In this document: positions 1-8,418 of the stretch, piece after piece
How the letters are laid out: each line of letters starts with the position of its first letter
Position numbering within the stretch: the stretch's first letter is position 1
From: Williamsia sp. 1138
GTDB lineage: Bacteria; Actinomycetota; Actinomycetes; Mycobacteriales; Mycobacteriaceae
Assembly (NCBI RefSeq): GCF_002095435.2
Contig: NZ_MJEJ02000047.1
Coordinates: forward strand, 124,001-188,000
Direction: 5' to 3'
Length of the DNA stretch: 64,000 nucleotides
Made by a program: the position numbers and the translations under genes
Notes under the pieces: generated by a model
What the model was told of the DNA's origin: nothing
The model's database searches: none
Seen by the model: only the letters and a program-made list of their open reading frames with translations

Positions 1-498
1 GGATGACTGCTCGGGGAGCGTTCCGGCAACCGCGCTGCGAACGGCATCCAGCGAAACTCTTACCCCGATGATGGTTTTCGCCGCCGTCGATTCGGAATCG
101 CCGACGAGGCCCAAAGCCAGGTGGCCAGTGGTGATCTCGGCGTGACCGGCCTTGCGTGCTTCCTCCTGTGATGCCACCACGACATTCCGCGCACGTGTGG
201 TGAATCGATTGAAGCCCTGGCTGGGGTCGAGGTCGGGTGTCGATGCGGGCTTGGAAACGAACCGTTTTTGCGCGGCCTGTTTGGTGACGCCCATGCTGGC
301 GCCGATGTCGGTCCAGGAAGCGCCGGATCGTCGCGCTTGATCGACGAAGTGGCCGATCAGGTGGTCCGCGATATCACCGAGGTGATCGGCAGTCAGTACG
401 GCGGTGGACAGTTGCTCCAGGGCGTCGTTGTGCACTGAGGTGATGGCTTCGATCAGATCGTCGAGGCGGACATGTTTGACGGGTGTGGGAGTAGTCAT
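1..498 (-). CDS. Clp N-terminal domain protein with HTH (partial, 3' end off window)
   Basis: Open on the minus strand from an ATG at 498 to the window edge (166 residues, no stop). Residues about 60-80 (SWTDIGASMGVTKQAAQKRF) read as a helix-turn-helix. Residues about 96-166 (FTTRARNVVVASQEEA, then HAEITTGHLALGLV) match the Clp N repeat of ClpA/ClpC, without any AAA module visible. Such small Clp_N proteins are known in actinobacteria; here the HTH suggests a DNA-binding regulator that may sense a Clp substrate or adaptor (inference). The start sits 2 nt from a tandem operator palindrome, which suggests autoregulation and a leaderless transcript. Confidence 0.8.
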   Translation of the reverse strand, partial: MTTPTPVKHVRLDDLIEAITSVHNDALEQLSTAVLTADHLGDIADHLIGHFVDQARRSGASWTDIGASMGVTKQAAQKRFVSKPASTPDLDPSQGFNRFTTRARNVVVASQEEARKAGHAEITTGHLALGLVGDSESTAAKTIIGVRVSLDAVRSAVAGTLPEQSS

Positions 499-500
499 GC

Positions 501-548
501 CGTCAACCCTAGGTTGACGGAGCCCAGTGCGTCAACCGTGGGTTGACG
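501..548 (-). promoter_or_regulatory. Tandem palindromic operators overlapping promoter of the Clp_N/HTH gene
   Basis: Two copies of CGTCAACC-N3-GGTTGACG lie at 501-519 and 530-548 (perfect 8-bp arms, 29 bp apart). Read on the minus strand, the distal site supplies a TTGACG -35 and the proximal site a TAGGGT -10, 18 bp apart, with the ATG about 7 nt further on. A protein bound to both would cover the whole promoter. The binding protein is inferred to be the adjacent HTH protein. Confidence 0.7.
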
Positions 549-557
549 GACGCGGCG

Positions 558-1094
558 TCAGCGCCGCTCGGTGAGACGCGAGACTGCCCACAAAGTAAGA
601 GGAATCGACAGCATCGCGAACTTCGTCAGGGCGGCTTTGCGGGCGCGTGCTGCATGCACCTGCCGGTCGCCGCCCCGCAGGATGCTCAGCAACGCGACGC
701 CCTCGCAGGCGTCAGCGGCGACTGCAGCCGCGCAGAATAGTTGGGCCACCGGGCCGAACCGAATGCCGGACCGCTGCTCGATTCGACGGCCGGCACCTTC
801 CGAGAGCAACGCCGTGAACGTTCCGTAGCTGCACATGTAGGCGAAGTCGAGCTGCAGCGACTTACGGGCAGCTGCAGTCCCTTCCGGGCCCCACCTGTCG
901 AGAATCGCGGTGGCCTGCTGCTCGCTACCCGCCAACTCGAACGCGACGATGCCCGGGCCGCCTGTGGCATGCATAACCCGCTCGAGGCGCAGCATCTGTA
1001 CCGTCGCGGCCAGCCATGCTCCGAACGCCCAGCGGGTCGCCGTGGCCACCTCTGAGTCAGACATCGAACGCATCGACTTTACGACCACTGCCAT
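558..1094 (-). CDS. Conserved hypothetical membrane-associated protein
   Basis: 178 residues, not recognised. It has Ala-rich hydrophobic stretches around residues 24-36, 118-131 and 155-170 with basic residues near the C-terminus (VSRLTERR), so one or more membrane-inserted helices are possible. Internal Met codons at residues 8 and 11 are alternative starts. It is co-directional with the Clp_N gene but separated from it by that gene's operators, so it is probably a separate transcript. Confidence 0.55.
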   Translation of the reverse strand: MAVVVKSMRSMSDSEVATATRWAFGAWLAATVQMLRLERVMHATGGPGIVAFELAGSEQQATAILDRWGPEGTAAARKSLQLDFAYMCSYGTFTALLSEGAGRRIEQRSGIRFGPVAQLFCAAAVAADACEGVALLSILRGGDRQVHAARARKAALTKFAMLSIPLTLWAVSRLTERR

Positions 1095-1395
1095 GGCAAG
1101 ATGCTAGTCCCCGCAATTGCGTATATGTGGCGTGCCGGGAGATTTCGCGACCGAACAGGTCCGACGAAACCCGTCAGCAAACGCTGCATCGTAACGAAAC
1201 CCGCTGATTACGAATGTGATCCGCCACCGCGCCGCTGCCCAGGATCACGCGAGCTTGTCCATCGAACAGATTCTGTCGCGTTAGCTTCAGGTGTGAAACC
1301 ATGCGCGGAGGCAATTTTCGGGTTTCGGGGAGATGCTGTCTCGTCTGGCGATGACAAGTGGACAGCACTGCGGTAGGTGAGGGAGGGGTTGGCAA
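1095..1395. other. Intergenic stretch without recognisable gene
   Basis: About 300 bases between divergent genes. The short ORFs here have poor composition and no ribosome binding site. A GGGAGGGG purine tract at 1381-1388 is the likely Shine-Dalgarno of the gene that follows. Promoters for both neighbours must lie here, but I cannot place them. Confidence 0.5.
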
Positions 1396-1767
1396 GTGCC
1401 GTATTTGGGATTGATTGTGTTGGTGGTGATGGTGGCGGCGTTGATCGACATCATCGGCAGCGAGGTAGGGGTACGGGGGTTGCCGCGGTGGGGGTGGTTG
1501 TTGTTGGTGATCGTGTTGCCGTTGGTGGGTTCAATCGTGTGGTTCGTGGCTGGACGACCCCTCGGCGGTGGTGGCCATGGGCGGCGGGCGGGGTCGGGGC
1601 GTGCGACTGCGTTGGGATTTCCGGAATATGACGAGCCGGGCCGTTTCGAACCGCAGGACCCGGCCGTCGACGCGGAATTCTTGCGGCAGGTCCGCGCGCG
1701 GGCGCAAGAGCAACGCCGCCAAGGGGAACTCGAACGCCGTCGGCAACAAGGCGGCGCCGCCGAGTGA
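1396..1767 (+). CDS. PLDc_N-type small membrane protein
   Basis: 123 residues from a GTG at 1396, with GGGAGGGG 8 nt upstream. Residues 2-19 and 32-52 are transmembrane helices separated by a short loop (SEVGVRGLPRWGW). This is the usual pattern of the phospholipase D-nuclease N-terminal (PLDc_N) domain, a two-helix membrane module with no catalytic residues. The tail is charged and Gln/Arg-rich (about residues 85-120) and probably cytoplasmic. Function unknown. Confidence 0.65.
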   Translation: MPYLGLIVLVVMVAALIDIIGSEVGVRGLPRWGWLLLVIVLPLVGSIVWFVAGRPLGGGGHGRRAGSGRATALGFPEYDEPGRFEPQDPAVDAEFLRQVRARAQEQRRQGELERRRQQGGAAE

Positions 1768-1818
1768 TGGTCTGAACAACGGACCGGGGTTGACTCGGCT
1801 GGTGGCGGCCGCCAGATG

Positions 1819-2508
1819 CTAATGGGGTAGGCCGGGGGTCTGGGTGTTGTTGTAGGTGGCCTGGGGTCGGGGTCTCCAGGCGCCGAGAGGTTTGCTTACA
1901 CCGGCACCGGGCAGCCACCAGCGGGGGGAGAGCTGCTGGTAGCGGCTGCGCAGGTGATGCGCAGGGTGCCAGTAGAACTCGTCGATGGGGTACTGCCGGA
2001 TGGGGATCGCTGGTGCGGCCTCGGGTCTCGCATCGATAGCGGTGGTGAGCGGCTGGTAGTCGATGATGGGGTTCAGCGGAGCCCGTAGGGCCTGCGGACG
2101 GGGTCCAGTACGGGTCGGTTGTTTCCACGTGATGACCACAAACAGCGCAGCAATCTGGGCGTCATCGACGCGACGCGTGACTGTGATGGGTTGGCCGGTG
2201 GCGGTGAGTGTCTGGCCCGGCCATAGGTCAGCCACGATGGTGCCGTCGTACTGCGTCAGAGAACCTTCCAGATCGAACCAAAGGCCGGGTCCCAGTGCGG
2301 TGACAGCGACGGTGATGTCGCGGACCGCCTCAGTTGCTCCTGGCGGGAATATCGGATGCGGGGCAGGGTCGATGATCAGCTCCAGATTGCGACCCGAGCC
2401 CATTGCGTCGTCGATGTCGATCCGTAGCCAGAGCGCGCACACGACGACCGCAAGGACTGCCACCGCTATCGCCATCACGATCAGAAGAATCCACCCCACC
2501 CGTGTCAC
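1819..2508 (-). CDS. Hypothetical membrane-anchored protein
   Basis: 229 residues with an N-terminal transmembrane helix (about residues 5-28) preceded by MTRVG, then a large soluble part with beta-rich composition (about residues 40-130) and a Trp/Pro/Arg-rich C-terminal tail. No family recognised. Probably an anchored extracytoplasmic protein. Convergent with the PLDc_N gene. Confidence 0.6.
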   Translation of the reverse strand: MTRVGWILLIVMAIAVAVLAVVVCALWLRIDIDDAMGSGRNLELIIDPAPHPIFPPGATEAVRDITVAVTALGPGLWFDLEGSLTQYDGTIVADLWPGQTLTATGQPITVTRRVDDAQIAALFVVITWKQPTRTGPRPQALRAPLNPIIDYQPLTTAIDARPEAAPAIPIRQYPIDEFYWHPAHHLRSRYQQLSPRWWLPGAGVSKPLGAWRPRPQATYNNTQTPGLPH

Positions 2509-2702
2509 TATAGAGCGCTGAGATCATTTAACTGCGAACAAAAGGCGACGCGATCTATTGCGGCGGCCGGGTTGAAGTGCCCACAGAACATCCGACCAGC
2601 ACCCTTGAATTACCATTTCGAGTCAGCTGCGGCGGCGTGGCAGATAGTCCTTGCGCCAAGCGCGCGCACCATGTTTCGAACGTTGAGGGCGAGGCTCCGG
2701 TT

Positions 2703-3137
2703 GTGTCGGCTCTGAGAATTGTCTGGTGGGGTTTGGCTGCGGCAGCAGTGGTGTTCACGGTCTGGACTGCGATGTCGCCTGCAGGGGGAGTGTCTCTGTC
2801 GTGTTCGAAGTCGGGCCAGCTGGATCTCGAAGGAAGCCGAGCCGCGCTGCAGTGTGATGATTCGGTTCTGCGCGTGGTGGGCGTATGGCCACTGGTTCAG
2901 CTTGGGCAATTGCTCGCGATCCCGCCTGCCGTCGCGGCCTTGGTCATGAAGCGCTGGGTATCGTGGTTGGTTGTCGTCACCTTCGTTGTGCTGACGTTCA
3001 TCGCAGTAGCGAATTGGTCGTCTTTTTGGGTCTCGTTGGGTTTTGCTGTTCCCATGTTCGCAATCGGATTGCTGGCCGCCTCAGCGCAGCACATCGTTCA
3101 GCCCGCGCGGTCGGAAAGTTATACGCAACGAACCTGA
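2703..3137 (+). CDS. Small membrane protein with a Cys-containing extracytoplasmic loop
   Basis: About 144 residues from a GTG at 2703; an ATG at 2577 in the same frame is possible, but residues 1-42 of that version look non-coding. Hydrophobic helices lie at about residues 6-20, 62-80, 84-103 and 106-122. The loop after the first helix holds two cysteines (LSCSKSGQ and LQCDDS), which could form a disulfide. Family not recognised. Confidence 0.55.
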   Translation: MSALRIVWWGLAAAAVVFTVWTAMSPAGGVSLSCSKSGQLDLEGSRAALQCDDSVLRVVGVWPLVQLGQLLAIPPAVAALVMKRWVSWLVVVTFVVLTFIAVANWSSFWVSLGFAVPMFAIGLLAASAQHIVQPARSESYTQRT

Positions 3138-3386
3138 TCGATCAGTGCGTCAGGCAATTTTCCAGGTATTGGCGTGCTGTCAACCACGGCCGATCCAGTT
3201 CAGTCGAACAACATTGCTTCCTTCCACGTTGGTTAGCCCCGCATCGGAATCAGGGTGGGTCGTCAACGCGGTGATCATTGACCTTTCGCGGCGATCCGGC
3301 ATAGATCCTCCTGCGGCAGTGTGGGCCCTGCGGCGCTAAAGTTTTGGTCTGCAACCTGATTCGGATTGCTAACCCGATGAGGCGTT

Positions 3387-3812
3387 TCAGCTCGAAGACC
3401 CGACGATCGCGGTCACGCGTATTTCCACACGCATGTCGGCGAGACCGAGGACCGTGACCCCGGTTTCGGTCCAGATCGGCGCGCGGCCGTCGAGGCGGCG
3501 GCGAAACTGTTCGGACATCACGCGGTTGTGGTCCTCACCGATGGCGTCATCTCCTGGCGCGACCTTATGGTACGAGTTGACATGGATGACGTCCTTCCAA
3601 GTCGCGCCCACGGTTGCGAGCGTGCGCTCTACGTTGTCGAAGGCCTGAATGATCTCGTCTTCGAGTGAGGAAGGAATGGCGAGGTCATCGTCGACCCCTG
3701 CCTGGCCGGAGATTTCGACGCGGTCGTCGACGCGGACGGCTCCGCTGTAGCCGCGGGCTTCGTGCAGCTTTTCGCCGAGGCCTGGGGTGATGCCGAAGGT
3801 GACGGTGCTCAT
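3387..3812 (-). CDS. RidA/YjgF/YER057c/UK114 family protein
   Basis: 141 residues, the usual RidA length. The family core is visible: SGQAGVDDD, then a long helix with AFDNVERTLATVGATWKDVIHVNSY, and a C-terminal RVEIRVTAIV holding the conserved arginine of the imine-hydrolysis pocket. RidA proteins deaminate reactive enamine/imine intermediates, and some members work on pathway-specific substrates. It is divergent from a MarR regulator with shared operator-like sites between them, so it is probably that regulator's target. AAAGGACA precedes the ATG. Confidence 0.85.
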   Translation of the reverse strand: MSTVTFGITPGLGEKLHEARGYSGAVRVDDRVEISGQAGVDDDLAIPSSLEDEIIQAFDNVERTLATVGATWKDVIHVNSYHKVAPGDDAIGEDHNRVMSEQFRRRLDGRAPIWTETGVTVLGLADMRVEIRVTAIVGSSS

Positions 3813-3851
3813 GGGTGTGTCCTTTGATCAATGTCAGCGCATCTCGGATTG

Positions 3852-3899
3852 AGTTCACGCTTGAAGTCATGCTAGCTCGATTGACTTCACGCGTAAAGT
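3852..3899. promoter_or_regulatory. Two MarR-type operator sites and RidA promoter
   Basis: Two related 16-bp imperfect palindromes, AGTTCACGCTTGAAGT (3852-3867) and ACTTCACGCGTAAAGT (3884-3899), agree at 13 of 16 positions and lie 32 bp (three helical turns) apart. On the minus strand a TTTACG -35 (3892-3897) and TAGCAT -10 (3869-3874), spaced 17 bp, overlap both sites. They lie between divergent RidA and MarR genes, the typical position for autoregulated MarR operators. Confidence 0.65.
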
Positions 3900-3930
3900 A
3901 ACAGCACTGAGTAGGAGGGTTTGAACGATC

Positions 3931-4440
3931 ATGAGCAGCACTGAAGAGGCCGCGAGCGATGATGGGGAACACGAGAGTGGCGCAGACGTGCGCTGGCTCG
4001 ATGACCAGGAAAAAGCCGCCTGGACGGGGTTGATCTCGCTGGTGTTACTGCTACCCGGAAAGCTCGAGCCGCCGCTCCGGAAGGAGCACGGCCTCACTCT
4101 GTTCGAGTACCTCGCGCTCAGTCATCTCTCCGAGGCACCGCAGCGCACGCTGCGGATGGGGGAACTCGCCTTCCTCGCCAGCGGATCGCTGTCACGGCTG
4201 TCGAATGTGATCAAACGCTGTGAGCAACGCGGCTGGGTGGTGCGGGCCCCTGATCCTGTCGACGGCAGATACACCCTCGCCGAGCTCACTGACGACGGTT
4301 TCGAGATCGTGGAGCTGGCAGCGCCGACACATATGCGCGCCGTGCGCGGCATGATTCTCGATCAGCTCGATGCGACGGACCAGAAGGCTCTCGCCCGCAT
4401 CGCGCAGAAACTGCACATCGTCCCCGATGACTTCGCCTGA
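3931..4440 (+). CDS. MarR family transcriptional regulator
   Basis: 169 residues with a MarR winged-helix core: LFEYLALSHLSEAP (helices 1-2), MGELAFLASGSLSRLSNVIK (recognition helix region), and the wing RAPDPVDGRYTLAELTDDG. TAGGAGGG lies upstream of the ATG. MarR dimers bind palindromes and release on ligand binding. It is clearly paralogous to the MarR protein at 18294-18806 (shared LLPGKL, FEY and GSLSRLS motifs). Likely represses itself and the divergent RidA gene. Confidence 0.88.
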   Translation: MSSTEEAASDDGEHESGADVRWLDDQEKAAWTGLISLVLLLPGKLEPPLRKEHGLTLFEYLALSHLSEAPQRTLRMGELAFLASGSLSRLSNVIKRCEQRGWVVRAPDPVDGRYTLAELTDDGFEIVELAAPTHMRAVRGMILDQLDATDQKALARIAQKLHIVPDDFA

Positions 4441-4464
4441 CACCGCTGGAAGGTCGTTGGAGAC

Positions 4465-4872
4465 CTAGGTGGTGGCGCGCGCTTCGTATGGCGCCCAGGG
4501 TGTTTCGCGGAGTGCAGGACAGTGTTCAGGGGTGGGGTGGTGCGCGATGTGGATCATCTGGTCGAGGGCGTCGCGTGCGGCGGCGAGGTCGGCCATCGCG
4601 GTGGTGATCCGGTCGCGTTCGGTCTGCAGTATTTCGAAGGCCTCAGGGGAGGCCTGGCCGGTGTCGACGCAGGGCAGCAGCTGCAGGACGGTCCGGCTCG
4701 ACAGGCCGGCGGTGAAGAACTGCTGGATCAGCTTCACGCGCTCGATGGCTGATTCGGGGTAGGTCCGCTGGCCGCTGAGGGTGCGCTCAGAATGAAGCAG
4801 TCCCTGCTCTTCGTAGTAGCGCAGCGCGCGGGTGCTGACCCCCGCGCGGTGTGCGACGTCGCCTATCCGCAT
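4465..4872 (-). CDS. MerR family transcriptional regulator
   Basis: 135 residues with the N-terminal MerR winged helix: MRIGDVAHRAGVSTRALRYY, followed by EEQGLL and a wing ending GQRTYPESAIERV. A dimerisation helix follows (about residues 80-112) and a tail with HHPTPEHCPALRE. There is a single Cys, so a classical metal site is not evident and an organic or redox ligand is more likely. AGGAGG is placed 8 nt from the ATG. The gene is divergent from an SDR whose promoter region carries a MerR-like dyad. Confidence 0.88.
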   Translation of the reverse strand: MRIGDVAHRAGVSTRALRYYEEQGLLHSERTLSGQRTYPESAIERVKLIQQFFTAGLSSRTVLQLLPCVDTGQASPEAFEILQTERDRITTAMADLAAARDALDQMIHIAHHPTPEHCPALRETPWAPYEARATT

Positions 4873-4910
4873 CCGAGCAACCTCCTGTTACCAGGCAATC
4901 CACGGTTGGA

Positions 4911-4943
4911 CTTGCCCTTGACGTCAACGTGAAGTTCTAGATT
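4911..4943 (+). promoter_or_regulatory. MerR-type dyad in long-spacer promoter of the SDR gene
   Basis: The sequence CTTGCCCTTGACGTCAACGT starts here and continues GAAG (4911-4934). Its core TTGACGTCAA (4918-4927) is a perfect palindrome with partly matching CTTG/GAAG flanks. It lies between a possible -35 TTGCCC (4912-4917) and -10 (CTAGAT at 4937-4942 or TAGATT at 4938-4943), giving a 19-20 bp spacer as in MerR-activated promoters. Assignment to the neighbouring MerR is inference from position. Confidence 0.5.
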
Positions 4944-5006
4944 AGCCGATGTCGGGCCGCATACGGCCGGACATGCACAGGAACTCTCTCAGAAAGCAAG
5001 GTCCCC

Positions 5007-5732
5007 ATGGACATCAACAACCAGATCGCGCTCGTCACCGGAGCCAACCGCGGCATCGGCCGCCAATTCGTCCTCGAGTTGCTCGACCGTGGTGTGAGCA
5101 GGGTGTACGCAACGGCGCGCCGTACGGAGACACTGGACTTCGACGACAACCGGGTGGTGCCGGTGCGGCTCGACCTTCTCGACCACGAGTCCGTCGTCAC
5201 TGCGGCAGCCACCGCATCGGATGTCACCCTGGTCGTCAACAATGCCGGTATCTCAACCGGTGCGTCGCTCATCACCGGTGACCTGACCGAGATCCGTCGC
5301 GAGATGGACACGCACTTCTGGGGCACGTTGGACGTGATCCGCGAGTTCACCCCCACACTGGCCGTGAACGGTGGCGGCGCGATCGTGAACGTACTGTCCG
5401 CCCTGTCGTGGTTCGCAGCGCCGAGTTCGGGTTCGTACTCCGCCGCCAAGGCTGCCGAGTGGAACATGACGAACGGTGTGCGATTGGAACTTTCATCTCA
5501 GGGCACATTCGTGCAGGGTGTACTGCTCGGCGCGGCCGACACCGATATCGCAGCGGGATACGACGGGCCCAAGATCGATCCTCGCGAGGTACCGCGCCGC
5601 TCCCTCGACGGCCTCGTTGACGGGTCGATCGAGGTCATCGTCGATGAGTGGACCGCGATGGTGAAGGCGTCACTTGCCGGAGACCCTGCCGCGTTCTACA
5701 CGCAGATGCGCGAACTCCTCGGCGCCGGCTGA
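5007..5732 (+). CDS. SDR family NAD(P)-dependent oxidoreductase
   Basis: 241 residues, classical short-chain dehydrogenase/reductase. The Rossmann glycine motif TGANRGIG is at residues 11-18, NNAGIS at about 77-82, the catalytic region NVLSALSW near 129, and YSAAK near 144. Its substrate is unknown. It is probably controlled by the divergent MerR regulator through the dyad at 4911-4934. Confidence 0.9.
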   Translation: MDINNQIALVTGANRGIGRQFVLELLDRGVSRVYATARRTETLDFDDNRVVPVRLDLLDHESVVTAAATASDVTLVVNNAGISTGASLITGDLTEIRREMDTHFWGTLDVIREFTPTLAVNGGGAIVNVLSALSWFAAPSSGSYSAAKAAEWNMTNGVRLELSSQGTFVQGVLLGAADTDIAAGYDGPKIDPREVPRRSLDGLVDGSIEVIVDEWTAMVKASLAGDPAAFYTQMRELLGAG

Positions 5733-5798
5733 CCATGCGAACCGGCGCGGTACCCGAGGTCCGGGTGCATCGACTGCGGCTGCCCCTAGGCTGTGGAC

Positions 5799-7067
5799 AT
5801 GGAGCATGTCATCTGGTGGCAGGTGTACCCGCTGGGGTTCGTGGGAGCCGAGGCGACGTCGATCGAAGGAACGGAGCACCGGCTGGACCGGATTGTCGAT
5901 TGGTTCGACTATCTGCTCGAGCTCGGATGCAACGGCCTGTCGCTGGGCCCGGTCTTTGCGTCGTCGACGCACGGCTACGACACGATTGATCACTTCCGAA
6001 TCGATTCTCGGCTGGGCGAAACCGAGGATCTCGAACGCCTGATTGCCGCAGCGCACGACCGCGGCATCAAGGTGATGCTCGACGGGGTCTTCAACCACGT
6101 CGGCCGCGACCACCCGAAGTTCCGCGACGCGCTGCGCGACGGGTCGACTTCGGAAGCAGGACAATGGTTTCGATGGGATGGCGACAAGCCTTTTGCCTTC
6201 GAGGGCCACGATATCCTGGTCACGCTCAACCACGACAACCCGGCGGTGCAGCAGTACATCGGCGACGTGATGACGCATTGGCTCGACCGCGGGATCGACG
6301 CCTGGCGCCTCGACGCCGCCTACGCCATAGACCCGTCGCTATTCCGGACGGTGCTGCCTCCGGTGCGTGAACGGGCGCCGGCGGCCTGGTTCGTCGGGGA
6401 GATGATCCACGGCGACTACGAGGGTTATGTCGCCGCATCGGGTCTCGACTCGGTGACTCAATACGAGCTCTGGAAAGCGATGTGGAGCTCGCTGAACGAC
6501 GAGAACCTCTTCGAACTGGGCCATGCCATCGAGCGCAACAACGGCATGCTGGAGGCCTTCGTCCCGGCGACGTTTGTCGGCAACCATGACGTGACACGCA
6601 TAGCGAGCACACTGTCGGACGAGCGGATGATCCCGATCGCGGTGGCGCTGTTGTTCTTTCTCGCCGGCGTCCCGAGTGTCTACTACGGCGACGAGCAAGG
6701 CTTTCGCGGGGTCAAGGAAGAGCGAGTCGGTGGTGACGACGCCATACGTCCCGTCTTTCCTGCTGGCCCAGATGAACTCGCACCGTACGGACGCGGTCTG
6801 TTTGAGCTACACCAGGCGCTGATCGGCGTGCGGCGCCGTCATTCGTGGCTGCACAGTGCGCGTACAGAGGTGCGCGACCTGAGTAATCGGTCAGCGACTC
6901 TGATCTCCAGGAGTAGCGGCGAGGAACTCATTCTGACGATCGATCTCACGCTGCTGGATTCAGAACCTGCACCCCATGGGTTGGTGGCCGCGAACCGCAA
7001 TGTGGTCGCCAGCGGCCCGGGTTGGTCGATCGCGGAGCCCGCCTCACCAGCGGCGGGAAGTTCATAG
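5799..7067 (+). CDS. Alpha-amylase family (GH13) protein
   Basis: 422 residues from ATG 5799 (a GTG two codons upstream is also possible). GH13 conserved regions are intact: DGVFNH (95-100), AWRLDAAYAI with nucleophile D172, acid/base E201 in FVGEMIH, and GNHD with D264. A (beta/alpha)8 barrel plus a short beta C-terminal domain fit the length. Without a signal peptide it should act in the cytoplasm on a maltodextrin or small alpha-glucoside. Exact specificity (maltogenic, oligo-1,6-glucosidase or trehalose-related) is not readable. Confidence 0.85.
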   Translation: MEHVIWWQVYPLGFVGAEATSIEGTEHRLDRIVDWFDYLLELGCNGLSLGPVFASSTHGYDTIDHFRIDSRLGETEDLERLIAAAHDRGIKVMLDGVFNHVGRDHPKFRDALRDGSTSEAGQWFRWDGDKPFAFEGHDILVTLNHDNPAVQQYIGDVMTHWLDRGIDAWRLDAAYAIDPSLFRTVLPPVRERAPAAWFVGEMIHGDYEGYVAASGLDSVTQYELWKAMWSSLNDENLFELGHAIERNNGMLEAFVPATFVGNHDVTRIASTLSDERMIPIAVALLFFLAGVPSVYYGDEQGFRGVKEERVGGDDAIRPVFPAGPDELAPYGRGLFELHQALIGVRRRHSWLHSARTEVRDLSNRSATLISRSSGEELILTIDLTLLDSEPAPHGLVAANRNVVASGPGWSIAEPASPAAGSS

Positions 7068-7290
7068 TTTCGGCGCTCCGCCGAGACCCTTGTGGACGCG
7101 TCACACCACATTCGTCCCCGAATCGGGGTGCCGAGGGGAATATGCCCTTCGTCGGCCGGTACGGGACCGAATCTGGTGGTCAGCGTAAGTTGTCGTGACG
7201 ATACTTGTAGGCGTGAGGCTCGGCGATTGCCTTGTCGAAGGGGACCGCAGGCAGGTGATTCGACACCAGGACATACAGATTGGACCACTA

Positions 7291-8283
7291 ATGACGATCC
7301 TCCCAGTCGCCGAACTGCACCTCCACCTCGAGGGAACGCTCGAGCCCGAGACGATTTTCAGCCTTGCCGACCGGAACAAGATCGCGCTGCCGTACGCGGA
7401 CGTCGATGAACTGAGGGCACGGTTCGACTTCGCCGACCTGCAGTCGTTTCTCGATCTCTACTACGCCAACATGTCCACGCTGCAGACCGCCGCCGATTTC
7501 GCCGAGATGACCAACGCGTATCTGGCGCGTGCGGCGCGTGCAGGTGTCCGTCATGCCGAGGTCTTCGTCGACCCGCAGGCTCACCTCCTGCGCGGTATCG
7601 CATTGGAAGAGGTGATGGAGGGAATCACCTCATCGCTCGATGCTTCCGTCGCCGTCCATGGTGTCAGCACCGGACTCATCGTCTCGATGTTGCGCGACCA
7701 GAGCGCAGAGTCGGCGATGGAGGTCCTCGATGCCGTGATCGCGCTGGGAACCCCGATCCTCGGAATCGGACTCGATTCGGCTGAAGTCGGGCACCCACCA
7801 TCGAAGTTCGTGGACGTCTACGCGAAGGCTCGCGCAGAGGGTCTACATCTCGTCGCACATGCTGGGGAAGAGGGCCCGCCGGAGTACATCTGGGAGGCGC
7901 TGGACCTGCTCGGTGTCGAAAGGATCGACCACGGGATCAGGTGTCTCGAGGATGAACGGCTCGTCGACCGACTGGTGACCGAGCGAGTCCCTTTGACCGT
8001 ATGTCCTTTGTCCAACGTCAGCCTGAAGGCCGTTGATCACCTGTCGAACCATCCGCTGGCGGCCATGCTCCACAAAGGCCTGAACGTGTCGGTCAACTCC
8101 GATGATCCTTCCTACTTCGGCGGCTATGTCGACGACAACCTCACCGGGGTGCGCGACGCGCTGGATCTCGGTGCCGGCGACCTTGTGGCGTTGGCGCGGA
8201 ACTCTGTCACGGCATCCTTCGCGGAAGATGGCCGAAAAACGGAGATCCTGGCAGAAATCGCGGTGGCGGCGCGGAGTCTGTGA
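7291..8283 (+). CDS. Adenine deaminase (adenosine deaminase fold)
   Basis: 330 residues from ATG 7291; the 32-codon upstream extension looks non-coding. Metal ligands H10 and H12 are in ELHLHLEGTLEPE, followed by VAHAGEEGPPEYIWEALDLL, DHGIRCLEDE, TVCPLSN and NSDDPSYFGGY. From recall, the segments DLQSFLDLYYA, GLDSAEVGHPPSKF and AHAGEEGPPEYIW are characteristic of the bacterial/fungal adenine deaminase branch (Aah1 type) rather than true adenosine deaminases. The reaction would be adenine to hypoxanthine plus ammonia in purine salvage, with Zn2+. Confidence 0.85.
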   Translation: MTILPVAELHLHLEGTLEPETIFSLADRNKIALPYADVDELRARFDFADLQSFLDLYYANMSTLQTAADFAEMTNAYLARAARAGVRHAEVFVDPQAHLLRGIALEEVMEGITSSLDASVAVHGVSTGLIVSMLRDQSAESAMEVLDAVIALGTPILGIGLDSAEVGHPPSKFVDVYAKARAEGLHLVAHAGEEGPPEYIWEALDLLGVERIDHGIRCLEDERLVDRLVTERVPLTVCPLSNVSLKAVDHLSNHPLAAMLHKGLNVSVNSDDPSYFGGYVDDNLTGVRDALDLGAGDLVALARNSVTASFAEDGRKTEILAEIAVAARSL

Positions 8284-8418
8284 GGTCGCAGGCGCGCCTA
8301 CCCCTATCTGTCTGAAACTACTGCACTGCAACATCTCTCGATCGTTCTTGTAGTGAGTGTAGGCTAGTGTTGGTACCCGGGATGGGGCGCCGCGGTGCGT
8401 GAGTGAAGGGGAGAGCCG

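Noticed and set aside
1799-1815. TGGCGGCCGCCA palindrome as a terminator between convergent genes
   Set aside because: The arms are only 6 nt of pure GC with no loop; expected by chance in GC-rich DNA.
7195-7290. Upstream extension of adenine deaminase
   Set aside because: The family begins at the LPVAELHLHLEG segment; the extra residues show no conservation-like pattern.
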